Below, in pieces: positions 19,179 through 27,283 of a stretch of 31,127 bases of DNA. The notes under the pieces were generated by a model. It did no database searches. It was not told the DNA's origin and worked only from the letters and a program-made list of their open reading frames with translations. The stretch's first letter is position 1. Every line of letters begins with the position of its first letter. The position numbers and the translations under genes are program-made. The DNA is from DATMFV01 sp964651005 (GTDB taxonomy: Bacteria > Verrucomicrobiota > Verrucomicrobiia > Chthoniobacterales > Chthoniobacteraceae), in the NCBI GenBank assembly GCA_964651005.1, contig CAZYVL010000020.1, positions 1 through 31,127 on the forward strand, read 5' to 3'.

Positions 19179-21029
19179 TTATCCCCACAAATCGAGCGGG
19201 ATCGCCGAAACTTCGGCGGCCCCCGCGCTGCCGGGTGTAACCCGCAGCGCGAACCGCCCGGGCGTGTTCGCCGGGGTGCGGGTGCGGATCACGATCCGGT
19301 TCAGGCCGGGGTTGGCTTCGTCGCCGCAATCCTTGCGAATCTCCTCCACTGCGATTTCCGCCCCTGCTGGTTCCACGACGCGGAGGGAGAGTGTCTCGCC
19401 CTTGCGGTGCAGCGTCAGAGCGGCCTCCCGCACTTCGACGCGGGCGTGCGTGATCCACTGGAAGGAGGCTTCCACGGGGGCGGGGGCGGAAGCGGGGGCA
19501 TCTCCGGCCGTCCATTCGTCCTGAATCCAGATGGTGCGGTCTTTGGCCAGCTTCACGCCGCGCCGCGCCCGCGAGACGCGCCCGGGGTAAAGGGCGGTGA
19601 GATCGGCGATGGTGTGCGAGCCGTTTTCCGTGCTGCGGGAATCGACGATTTCCGCAAACCCCTCCGGCTGGTGCAGCGCGCCGTCGAAGCGGAGGATGTT
19701 GTGCGCGTCCGGCCCGATCCAGAAGACGGTCCACCGCGCCGAGTCGATCTTGTAGTTCCAGAGAAAAATCCCCTTGGCCTCCAGCGCGCCGTAGTCCTCG
19801 GAGGTAATATCCTCCGCCCACCGCACGCCGTCGCACTCCAAAATGAAGGAGCCGACATCCATATGGCCGTGGGAGGAGGCCGCCTTGCCGCCCTTGAAGG
19901 CGATGTAGGCCGCCCGGGGGTCGCCCCATGCGGAGCGGTGCGTGGCGATGGGGTTCATCCCGCGCGCGGACCAGTGGAGCGGGTAGGGGTGCGCCGCGTT
20001 GATCTCCCGCGGCTTCCACCAGAGCAGCGCCAGCGGGAAGATCCGGCAGGTGGAGGCGTCGTCCCCTTGTTCGATGATGGCGGGAAGCTCCGGGAGGTAA
20101 GCGATCTCGGGAGCGACCAGCGCAACCTCGTCGCGCTCGCGCGCGAACCAGAACATGGCGGCCTGAAAGCGTTTCTCCGCCGTGGCGTCCGAATAGTTGA
20201 AGCAGTTCCCCGTGGGGCCTTGCGTCTGGATCATGAAATCGGCGCTCTCCATGAAGCCCGAAAGGCGATCAAGGCCGAAGGCCGAGCCGAAGTTGCGGGT
20301 GAGAAACTCGATGAGGAAAAGATGGAAAGCGGTGCCGTACCCCCAGTAGGTCGGCCCCTCCACGTAAGCGCCGTCGGGGGCGTACTCCTTCTCGATGATG
20401 GGGACATTCTCCAGCGCGCGGCGGATCAGGCCGACGCCAAGCTCCGGTTCATCCGGCGCAATGGCCAGCGCGCCCGCGACGATGCCCGCATGGCAAACCT
20501 GGTTCCAGTTGTTCGGCCTCGCGACCCAGTAATCGTGCTCCAGCGAGCTGCGCAGCCCTTTCTCCAGGATGGCTTCGCGGATCGTGGCGCGGGCGGGTTC
20601 CTCCAGCCGGTCGTAGAGCCAGTCGTAGCCGAGCGCCAGCGCCAGGGTGGCCTCGGCCACATCGAGAAAGTGGGACGGGTTCCAGTCCGGGAGCGCCGCG
20701 AACGCCAGCATCTCCCGCTGCGCGGCCTGGAGATAAACCGCCTCATCGGTCAGCCGGGCGGCCATGGCCAGGCTGAGGATGCGCGCCTGCCCGAAGCGGA
20801 CGGGGCCAAGCAGCCGCTTCCCATCTTTTTCGTAAACGATCGGCGCTGCCTGCGCCATGCGCCCGGCGCGCAGCAACACGGCTTCGAAGAGTTGTTTGGA
20901 AACGGGATCGCTCCCGACCTGGGTGCGCAGGCGCCGCCAATCGTCCTCGCCGGCGAGGAGGCGCGGATGCGCAGGGAGCTTTTCCCAGGCTTCAAGGGAA
21001 ACGGTTTGGGGATGGGATGGCTGGCTCAT
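19179..21029 (-). CDS. Heparinase II/III-family protein, paralog 1 (no signal peptide)
   Basis: A 616-residue paralog of the two genes upstream in the cluster, and the last gene of the run. Layout: N-terminal HPRLLAGEDDWRRL, then an alpha-helical toroid (residues about 60-340) with NPSHFLD, YDWLYD and NNWNQVCHAG (His180), then EGPTYWGYGT (Tyr228, Tyr231). A beta-sheet region carries SSHGHMDVGSF (His387, His389), the pattern seen in heparinase II/III-type uronate lyases, where Asn, His and Tyr do the beta-elimination. Unlike its paralogs it starts without any signal peptide: ATG 21029 gives MSQPSHPQ, and a TTG at 21071 would add only non-hydrophobic residues. It is therefore predicted to be cytoplasmic, perhaps acting on oligosaccharides after uptake. 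The specific substrate is unknown. Confidence 0.85.
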   Translation of the reverse strand: MSQPSHPQTVSLEAWEKLPAHPRLLAGEDDWRRLRTQVGSDPVSKQLFEAVLLRAGRMAQAAPIVYEKDGKRLLGPVRFGQARILSLAMAARLTDEAVYLQAAQREMLAFAALPDWNPSHFLDVAEATLALALGYDWLYDRLEEPARATIREAILEKGLRSSLEHDYWVARPNNWNQVCHAGIVAGALAIAPDEPELGVGLIRRALENVPIIEKEYAPDGAYVEGPTYWGYGTAFHLFLIEFLTRNFGSAFGLDRLSGFMESADFMIQTQGPTGNCFNYSDATAEKRFQAAMFWFARERDEVALVAPEIAYLPELPAIIEQGDDASTCRIFPLALLWWKPREINAAHPYPLHWSARGMNPIATHRSAWGDPRAAYIAFKGGKAASSHGHMDVGSFILECDGVRWAEDITSEDYGALEAKGIFLWNYKIDSARWTVFWIGPDAHNILRFDGALHQPEGFAEIVDSRSTENGSHTIADLTALYPGRVSRARRGVKLAKDRTIWIQDEWTAGDAPASAPAPVEASFQWITHARVEVREAALTLHRKGETLSLRVVEPAGAEIAVEEIRKDCGDEANPGLNRIVIRTRTPANTPGRFALRVTPGSAGAAEVSAIPLDLWG

Positions 21030-21107
21030 TGGGTACGGGAATGGATGTTGGACAAAAAAGGAGGTTGGCAAATAGAGGGGGGCTGGCGGGACGTTCCGGC
21101 AGCCGCT

Positions 21108-23009
21108 CTATTTCCAGGAATCGAGCGGCGTGACCGTGGTTCCCACGCCGGGGCTGGCGGTCTCCGCCTCGCCCGGGGTCACGAGAACCGCGAACCGCCC
21201 CGTGGCCTTGGCGGGCGTTTGCGTGCGGATCACGATCCGGCTCACACCGGGGTTGGGCGCGTCGTAGCTCGCCTTCGGCTCGCTGACGTCTTCAACCGTG
21301 ATCTTCGCTCCGGCAGGCTCCACGACGCGCACCCGCAGCGTCTTGCCCTCCTCGTGAAGCGTCAGCGAGGTTTTCTCCACGGTGACTTTCGCGCGGGTGA
21401 TCCACTGGAAGGCGGCTTCGACGGGGGCATCCTTCGCGGTCCATTCGTCCTGAATCCAGATGGTGCGGTCTTTCGCGAGCTTCACCCCGCGCATCGCCCG
21501 CGAGACGCTCCCGGGGTAGACAGCGGAGAGGTCCACCAGCGTTTGCCAGCCGTTGTCCGTATCGCGCGAAGCAACGATGTCCGCAAATCCATCGACCTTT
21601 TGAAAGCTGTGATCGAAGCGGAGAATGTTATGCGCTTCCGGCCCGAGCCTGAACACCTTCCAGCGTTCCGAATCCTGTTTGAAGTTCCAGAGATCCACTT
21701 TGTCGGCTTCCAGCCCGCCGTAATCTTGCGACCCCAGATCTTCGGCCCACCGAACGCCGTCGCACTCCAGGATGAACGATCCCTCGTCCATGTGGCCGTG
21801 GGAGGTGGCCGGTTTTCCGGCCTTGATGGCGATATAAGCCGCATTCGGGTCGCTCCAGGAGGAGCGTTGCACGGCGAGCGGATTACCCCCGCGCGCGGAC
21901 CAACGGAGCGGCAATTCGGCGTCGGGCTCCACCTTCGCGGGCTTCCACCACAAGAGCGCCAGCGGAAAATGCCGCGCACCAAAGCCTTTGTCCACCTCCT
22001 TGAGCGAATCCAGGAGCTTCGGCAGGGACGCCAGATCCGGGGCGACCAACGCGGGCTTTCCGCGCTCCCGCGCAAACCAGAACATGGCGGCATCGAACCC
22101 TCTCCCCTTGACGCTATCTGAATAGTTGAAGCAGTACCCCGTGGGGCCTTGCGTCTGGATCATGAAGTCGGCGCTTTCCAGGAAGCCCGGGAACTTCTCC
22201 ATCCCGTAGGTGGAGCCGAGGGTGCTCGAAAGCGCGTCGATGAGCATCACATGGAGCGTCGTCCCGTAGCTCCAGTACCCCGGCCCCTCCACATAGGCGC
22301 CGTCGGGGGCGTACTCCTTCGCGGCGTTGGGGATCTTCTCCAGCGAGCGGTTGATGATGCGCGCGCCGAGTTCCGGCTCGTCCGGGGCGATGGAGAGCGC
22401 GCCGACCGCCATGCTCGCGTGGCAAACCTGGCTCCAGTTATTGGTTTTATTGACCCAGCCGACCGTCTTCACCGAGACCTTCAATCCCTTTTCCAGAATG
22501 GCTTCGCGGATCGTCGTCCGCTCGCTTTCGCTCAGGTCGTTGTAGAGCCAGTCGTAGCCGATGGCGAGCGCCATCGTCCCCTCCGCCGTGTCGAGAAAGT
22601 GAGACGGGTTCCAGTTCGGGAGCTTCGCCATCGCCAGCATCTCCCGCTTCGCGCCGTGGAGATACGCGGCCTTGCCGGTCAGCCGCGCGGCCATTGCCAG
22701 GCTGAGGATGCGGGCATGCCCGGCGGTAAGAGCGCGGAGCAGCCGCCGCCCCTGCTTTTCATAAACCACCGGCGGCGCTTTCAGCGCGTTGTCCGCCCGC
22801 AGGAGCACCACCTGGAAGAGCTGCCTGGAAACGGGATCGCTCTCGACCTGGGCGCGCAGCCGCTGCCAATCCTCGCTCGTGGCGAAAAGGCGGGGATGCG
22901 CGGAGAGCTTCTGGAGGTCTCCCGGGGAAACCGGCCCGGCGTGGAGCAACACGCCGAGCAGCAACCAGAGAGAGGAGGCGAAGAGCAGGGTGACGCGGAG
23001 GCGGTTCAT
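21108..23009 (-). CDS. Heparinase II/III-family exported protein, paralog 2
   Basis: A 633-residue protein with a signal peptide (hydrophobic residues 6-22, probable cut after LHA near residue 24). Same architecture as its neighbours: HPRLFATSEDWQRL, helical region with NPSHFLD, YDWLYN and NNWSQVCHAS (His197), EGPGYWSYGT, a beta region with TSHGHMDEGSF (His404, His406) and a C-terminal beta domain ending VTPLDSWK. The catalytic-type His and Tyr residues of the family are in place, so polysaccharide lyase activity on a uronic acid polymer in the periplasm or outside is the likely role. Spacing to paralog 3 is 30 bases on the same strand, consistent with an operon. The short leader resembles that of paralog 3 (ATCCCAATC against ATCCCCATT before ATG), which fits tandem duplication. 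Confidence 0.88.
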   Translation of the reverse strand: MNRLRVTLLFASSLWLLLGVLLHAGPVSPGDLQKLSAHPRLFATSEDWQRLRAQVESDPVSRQLFQVVLLRADNALKAPPVVYEKQGRRLLRALTAGHARILSLAMAARLTGKAAYLHGAKREMLAMAKLPNWNPSHFLDTAEGTMALAIGYDWLYNDLSESERTTIREAILEKGLKVSVKTVGWVNKTNNWSQVCHASMAVGALSIAPDEPELGARIINRSLEKIPNAAKEYAPDGAYVEGPGYWSYGTTLHVMLIDALSSTLGSTYGMEKFPGFLESADFMIQTQGPTGYCFNYSDSVKGRGFDAAMFWFARERGKPALVAPDLASLPKLLDSLKEVDKGFGARHFPLALLWWKPAKVEPDAELPLRWSARGGNPLAVQRSSWSDPNAAYIAIKAGKPATSHGHMDEGSFILECDGVRWAEDLGSQDYGGLEADKVDLWNFKQDSERWKVFRLGPEAHNILRFDHSFQKVDGFADIVASRDTDNGWQTLVDLSAVYPGSVSRAMRGVKLAKDRTIWIQDEWTAKDAPVEAAFQWITRAKVTVEKTSLTLHEEGKTLRVRVVEPAGAKITVEDVSEPKASYDAPNPGVSRIVIRTQTPAKATGRFAVLVTPGEAETASPGVGTTVTPLDSWK

Positions 23010-23039
23010 GATTGGGATGCTTGGGAGCAGTGGTGAAGA

Positions 23040-24950
23040 TTACTTCCAGGAGTCCAGCGGCGTGACTGCGGTTCCGACGCCCGGCTTCTCCACCGCCGCC
23101 TCGCCCGGGGTGACGAGAATCGCGATCCGCCCCTGCCCGTCGGCGGGCGTCCTGGTGTGGATCACAATTCGATTCATCCCGCGATTTGCCTCGTCGAACG
23201 GTTTCCTCGGCTTGCTGACATCCTCAACTTCGATCCGCGCTCCCGCCGGTTCCACCACCTGGAGCACCAGCGTCTTCCCCTGTTGGCGAAGTGTTACCGT
23301 TTCTTTTTGCACGCTGATTTTTGCGCGGGTGAGCCAGTTGAACGTCACCTCGAGCGGGTCATCCTTTGCGGTCCATTCGTCCTGAATCCAGACGGTACGG
23401 TCGGAGGCGAGCTTCACCCCGCGCTGCATCCGCGAAACGAGCGTCGGGTAGAGCGCGGAGCCGTCGAGCAGCGTGAGCGCGCCGTTGGCCGTATCGCGCG
23501 ATTCGACGATCTTCACGGAGGCGTTGACCAGCGGAAGCGCGTTGTTGAAGCGGAGGAGATTATGTCCATCCGGCCCGAGCCTGAAGATCCTCCAACGGTC
23601 CGAACCATCCTTGAAATTCCAGAGGTCGATCTTCATGGCCTCCAGCCGACCGTAACCCTGCGGCCCCACATCCAGGGCCCACCGGACCCCGTCGCACTCC
23701 AGAATGAACGATCCCGCATCCATATGGCCGTGGGAAGAGTTTGCTTTCCCCGCTTTGATGGCGACATAGGCTGCGTTCGGGTCGGTCCACGAAGTGCGCT
23801 GCACCGCGACCGGGTTGCTCCCGCGCGCGGACCAACGGAGCGGCAACTCCGTACCGGGCTTTGCCGCCGCCGGCTTCCACCAGAGCAACGCCAGTTGAAA
23901 GAAACGGCCGCTTTCCGTGTCATCCACCTTTTTGCGGATGTCCTCGCAAAGCTGCGGGATAAAGGCGATCTCCTGCGTGGCGAGCGAGGGGTTTCCGCGC
24001 GCGCGGGCAAACCAGAACATGGCGGCATTGAAGTCCTTTCGCGGGACCGAGTCCGAGTAGTTGAAGTACTCCCCCCCGGGGCCGAGCATTTGCACCATGT
24101 AGTCGGAGCTTTCCATGAAGCCCGGGAATTTCTCCAGGTCGTACGTCGAGCCGAGAGAGCTGGAGAGCGCGTCGATGAGCATCACGTGAAAACTCGTTCC
24201 GTAACCCCAATAGAGCGGCCCCTCTACGTACGCGCCATCAGGGGCGTACTCCTTCGCGGCGATCGGAATCTTCTCCAGCGCGCGGTTGATCACCTTCGCC
24301 CCGATCTCCGGCTCATCCGGCGCGATCGCCAGCGCCCCCATGACAATGCCGGTGTGGCAAACCTGGTTCCAGTTGTTCGACTTGTTGACCCAGTGCGTCG
24401 TTTTCAGCGATACCTTGATCCCCTTCTCCAGAATGGCGTTGCGGATGGTGTTCCGCTCCGGCTGGCTTAGTTCATCGTAAAGCCAGTCATAGCCGATGGC
24501 GAGCGCCAGCGTCGCCTCTCCCACGTCGAGAAAGTGAGAGGGATTCCAGCTCGGCAGCGCCGCAAGAGCGAGCATCTCCTTCTTCGCGCGATCCAGATAA
24601 TTTTGCTTGCCGGTGAGCTTGGCGGCCATCGCCAGGCTGATGATCCGGCCCTCCCCGTAGCGAATCGGGCCGAGCAGCCGCCGCCCCTGCATCGCATAAA
24701 CCACGGGGGGAGCTTTCAGGAGGAGATCCGCCCGCAGCCGCGCCGCCTCGAAGAGCTGTTTGGAGACGGGATCGCTCTTCACCTGCTCGCGCAGCCGCCG
24801 CCAATCTTCACTTTTGGCGAAAAGACGGGGATGGGGAGGGAGCTTTTTCAGGTCGGCGGCGGAAACCTGCTCCGCATGGAGCGATGCGCCCGGAAACAAC
24901 CAAATGCAGGAGAGGAGAAGTAGAGCGAGGAGAGTGCGGGAGCGATGCAT
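23040..24950 (-). CDS. Heparinase II/III-family exported protein, paralog 3
   Basis: A 636-residue protein with a signal peptide (hydrophobic residues 7-20, probable cut after SLHA at residue 26). It has HPRLFAKSEDWRRL, NPSHFLD, YDWLYD, NNWNQVCHTG (His199), EGPLYWGYGT, SSHGHMDAGSF (His407 and the next His) and the C-terminus VTPLDSWK. By eye it is closer to paralog 2 than to paralog 1: both share the signal peptide, the C-terminal residues and most of the beta domain. A difference from the others is LGPGGEYFNYSD where they have GPTGNCFNYSD or GPTGYCFNYSD, in the segment likely to face the substrate. It is the first of the three in transcription order, 41 bases after the GH95 gene. Confidence 0.88.
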   Translation of the reverse strand: MHRSRTLLALLLLSCIWLFPGASLHAEQVSAADLKKLPPHPRLFAKSEDWRRLREQVKSDPVSKQLFEAARLRADLLLKAPPVVYAMQGRRLLGPIRYGEGRIISLAMAAKLTGKQNYLDRAKKEMLALAALPSWNPSHFLDVGEATLALAIGYDWLYDELSQPERNTIRNAILEKGIKVSLKTTHWVNKSNNWNQVCHTGIVMGALAIAPDEPEIGAKVINRALEKIPIAAKEYAPDGAYVEGPLYWGYGTSFHVMLIDALSSSLGSTYDLEKFPGFMESSDYMVQMLGPGGEYFNYSDSVPRKDFNAAMFWFARARGNPSLATQEIAFIPQLCEDIRKKVDDTESGRFFQLALLWWKPAAAKPGTELPLRWSARGSNPVAVQRTSWTDPNAAYVAIKAGKANSSHGHMDAGSFILECDGVRWALDVGPQGYGRLEAMKIDLWNFKDGSDRWRIFRLGPDGHNLLRFNNALPLVNASVKIVESRDTANGALTLLDGSALYPTLVSRMQRGVKLASDRTVWIQDEWTAKDDPLEVTFNWLTRAKISVQKETVTLRQQGKTLVLQVVEPAGARIEVEDVSKPRKPFDEANRGMNRIVIHTRTPADGQGRIAILVTPGEAAVEKPGVGTAVTPLDSWK

Positions 24951-24991
24951 AATGGGGATCTTTGCGTGGGGGGTAAACTAGACTAACCTTT

Positions 24992-27259
24992 TCAGCCGTT
25001 TTTGAAAGCTTCCAGGCCAAGGCGAATCTCCCCGCCCGGTTTGAGGTTCAGGTGTATCGTCTTCCCGGCATAACGCGCCTGGCCTCCCGTGGCATGGACA
25101 CTGCGGATCGTCGCGGCGGTGAGCTTCCCTTCCTTCCAGGCGAGATCGACCTCATACCCGCCCCGGGCACGCAGCCCGGTGATGCTCCCCTCGGGCCAAG
25201 CTTCCGGCAGGGCGGGCAGCAGGTCGATAAACCCTTCGTGGCTCTGCAAGAGCATCTCCACAACGGCTGCGGTCGCGCCGAAGTTTGCGTCGATCTGGAA
25301 GGGCGGATGCAAAGCGAGCAGATTCGGCGTCGTTCCATTGGCGCGGTTCTTGTACGGCCCGACCTGGTTGGCGTAGTTCAAGACACTGCGGAAGAGATAG
25401 TAGGCGTGGTTGGCATTCCGGTAGCGCGCCCAGGCGCACGACTTCCACGCTTTGCTCCACGGGGGGCCTCCGTCGCCGCGCGCCTTCAGCGAAACCCTCG
25501 CGGCTTCGAAAAGCTCCGGCGTGGCTGCCGTGATCTGGTTGGAGGGGAAGATGCCGACGAGGTGGGAGATGTGCTTGTGATTGTCTTTGGGGTCATCCCG
25601 GTCGCTCTCCCACTCCTGCAACTGGCCCCATTTGCCAATCTTCGGCCTCATCAGCTTCCCGCGCATCGCGGCCACCTTGTCGCGGAACGGCTTGTCGAGC
25701 CCGAGAAGGTCGGCGGCCTTCATATAGTTGGTAAAGACATCGTAGACCCATTCCAGATCGTACGCAGTCACCTCGTCTTCCTTTCCATGTTCCGGGGACC
25801 AGCTCGGCGGCGGCGCGAGCGTGCCATCCGGACGCCGGATCAGCACGTCCTCCCAAAACTCGCACACTTCCTTCAGAACGGGGTAGGCCGTTTCGCGAAG
25901 GAAAGTCTTGTCGCCGCCGAAGGCGTAGTGCTCCCAGTAGTGCAGGGCGTACCAGGCGCTGCCGGGTGGGTTCCAGATGTAGGTCGTTCCCCCATAGACG
26001 CCGTTCTCCGTGCCCACCGTCCAGCCACGCACCTTTTCACCATACTTCTCGCGGGTATGCTCCCGGGCCGCGGGCATCTGGCTTTTGAGGTAATCAAAAA
26101 GCGGCGTGTGCAGCTCGGCGAGGTTCGTCACCTCGGCGGGCCAGTAGTTCATCTGGAGGTTGATGTTGGAGTGGTAATCCGAGCGCCAGCGCGGCCGGTT
26201 CGAGTTGTTCCACACCCCTTGCAGGTTGGAGGGAAGATCGCCCGGCCGTGAGCAGGAGATCATCAGGTAACGCCCGAACTGAAAAAAGAGCGCGTCGAGC
26301 CCGGAGTCCTGGGATTTCCCGGTCGCGTAACGATCCGCCTGCCCCTTTGGCGCCATCGGCGGCCTGCCACGGACGCGCAGGCGCTCATCGGTCGGCTCCG
26401 CGAGTTGCTCCGGCGAGCTCTCCGGCAGGGTGAAGTGGCAGCGGTGGAAAAGCTGCTGGTAATCCGCCACATGCTCGGCGAGCAGCGCGGAGTACCCTTT
26501 TTTCGCGGCGGCATCGAGCAGGGCAACCGTTTTCGGCCCCGGAGGATCGCCCCGCCACTGGCGCGTTTCATCGGGAACATAGTCCGTCTCCGCCGAAAGG
26601 ATGAGCGTGAGCGCGTCGGCCTTGCTGAACTCGATCCCCTCCTCCCGCACGCTGGAGCTGCCCCCTTCGGGGATCACGCGAAGCTGCGCCTCGTACTGCT
26701 CTCCTTCGGGGAGCGCCCCGGCGATCTTAATGCTTCCTGGAGAAGCCTGCGCCACGGCTTTGTGCGCGTCCTTCAAGTGAATGACGCCGCTATAGGCCCC
26801 CGATTTGTCCGCCGTAAACCGGAGCACGATCACCCGGGCGGGGTGGCTGGCAAACATCTCCCGGGTAAAGTGCACGCCGTTCCGGACATAACGGGTCTGG
26901 TAGACGGCCCGGTCGATATTGAGCTCCCGCCGATACCCGGTGACTTCCCCGGTCTGCCCTTGCGAGAGGTCCACGCTGACTTCCCCGAAGTCCTGGAAAA
27001 ATCCCGTGGTGTTTTGGTCGCCGGTCCAGAGAGTATCCGCGTTGAACTGCACGCGCTCGATGTCGGCATCTCCGTAGATCAACGCCCCCATCGGGCCGTT
27101 GCCGATCGGCAACCCCTCCAGGATGCAGTCGAGAGCGGGTTTGTCGTACCAGAGCGTCAGATCTTCGGCGTGCAGCGCCGCGAAGGAAGTGAGCAAAGAA
27201 ACGCAGGAAAGGGCGGGAACGAGAAATCGCTGTTTCAAAAAGTGCTTTGGGCGGTTCAC
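24992..27259 (-). CDS. GH95 family glycosidase (alpha-L-fucosidase / alpha-L-galactosidase type), exported
   Basis: A 755-residue protein starting at GTG 27259, with a signal peptide (hydrophobic residues 12-28, cut after LHA at residue 31). The N-terminal beta domain opens with LWYDKPA and LPIGNGPMGALIYG, a GH95 hallmark. The catalytic (alpha/alpha)6 barrel has SNINLQMNYWPAE, in which Asn365 and Asn367 correspond to the pair that activates water in Bifidobacterium AfcA, and FQIDANFG with Asp657 as the base; most relatives read IDGNFG. SPEHG and YDLEWVYDVF mark the general-acid region, though the exact acid is uncertain. HISHLVGIFP and RGDGGPPWSKAW are also typical. It would remove terminal L-fucose or L-galactose from a plant, algal or host glycan outside the cytoplasm. 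It lies 24 bases after the giant lyase-like gene. Confidence 0.92.
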   Translation of the reverse strand: MNRPKHFLKQRFLVPALSCVSLLTSFAALHAEDLTLWYDKPALDCILEGLPIGNGPMGALIYGDADIERVQFNADTLWTGDQNTTGFFQDFGEVSVDLSQGQTGEVTGYRRELNIDRAVYQTRYVRNGVHFTREMFASHPARVIVLRFTADKSGAYSGVIHLKDAHKAVAQASPGSIKIAGALPEGEQYEAQLRVIPEGGSSSVREEGIEFSKADALTLILSAETDYVPDETRQWRGDPPGPKTVALLDAAAKKGYSALLAEHVADYQQLFHRCHFTLPESSPEQLAEPTDERLRVRGRPPMAPKGQADRYATGKSQDSGLDALFFQFGRYLMISCSRPGDLPSNLQGVWNNSNRPRWRSDYHSNINLQMNYWPAEVTNLAELHTPLFDYLKSQMPAAREHTREKYGEKVRGWTVGTENGVYGGTTYIWNPPGSAWYALHYWEHYAFGGDKTFLRETAYPVLKEVCEFWEDVLIRRPDGTLAPPPSWSPEHGKEDEVTAYDLEWVYDVFTNYMKAADLLGLDKPFRDKVAAMRGKLMRPKIGKWGQLQEWESDRDDPKDNHKHISHLVGIFPSNQITAATPELFEAARVSLKARGDGGPPWSKAWKSCAWARYRNANHAYYLFRSVLNYANQVGPYKNRANGTTPNLLALHPPFQIDANFGATAAVVEMLLQSHEGFIDLLPALPEAWPEGSITGLRARGGYEVDLAWKEGKLTAATIRSVHATGGQARYAGKTIHLNLKPGGEIRLGLEAFKNG

Positions 27260-27283
27260 GACAGGCTTTTTTGCCCCGGGTTG

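Noticed and set aside
21029..21071. TTG at 21071 as the start of paralog 1, to give it an N-terminal extension
   Set aside because: The added residues (MPTSFFVQHPFPYP) do not form a signal peptide and do not match the paralogs; ATG 21029 is simpler.
19407..22121. Long open frame (904 codons) on the plus strand
   Set aside because: It is antisense to two of the heparinase-like paralogs and shows low-complexity composition without motifs.
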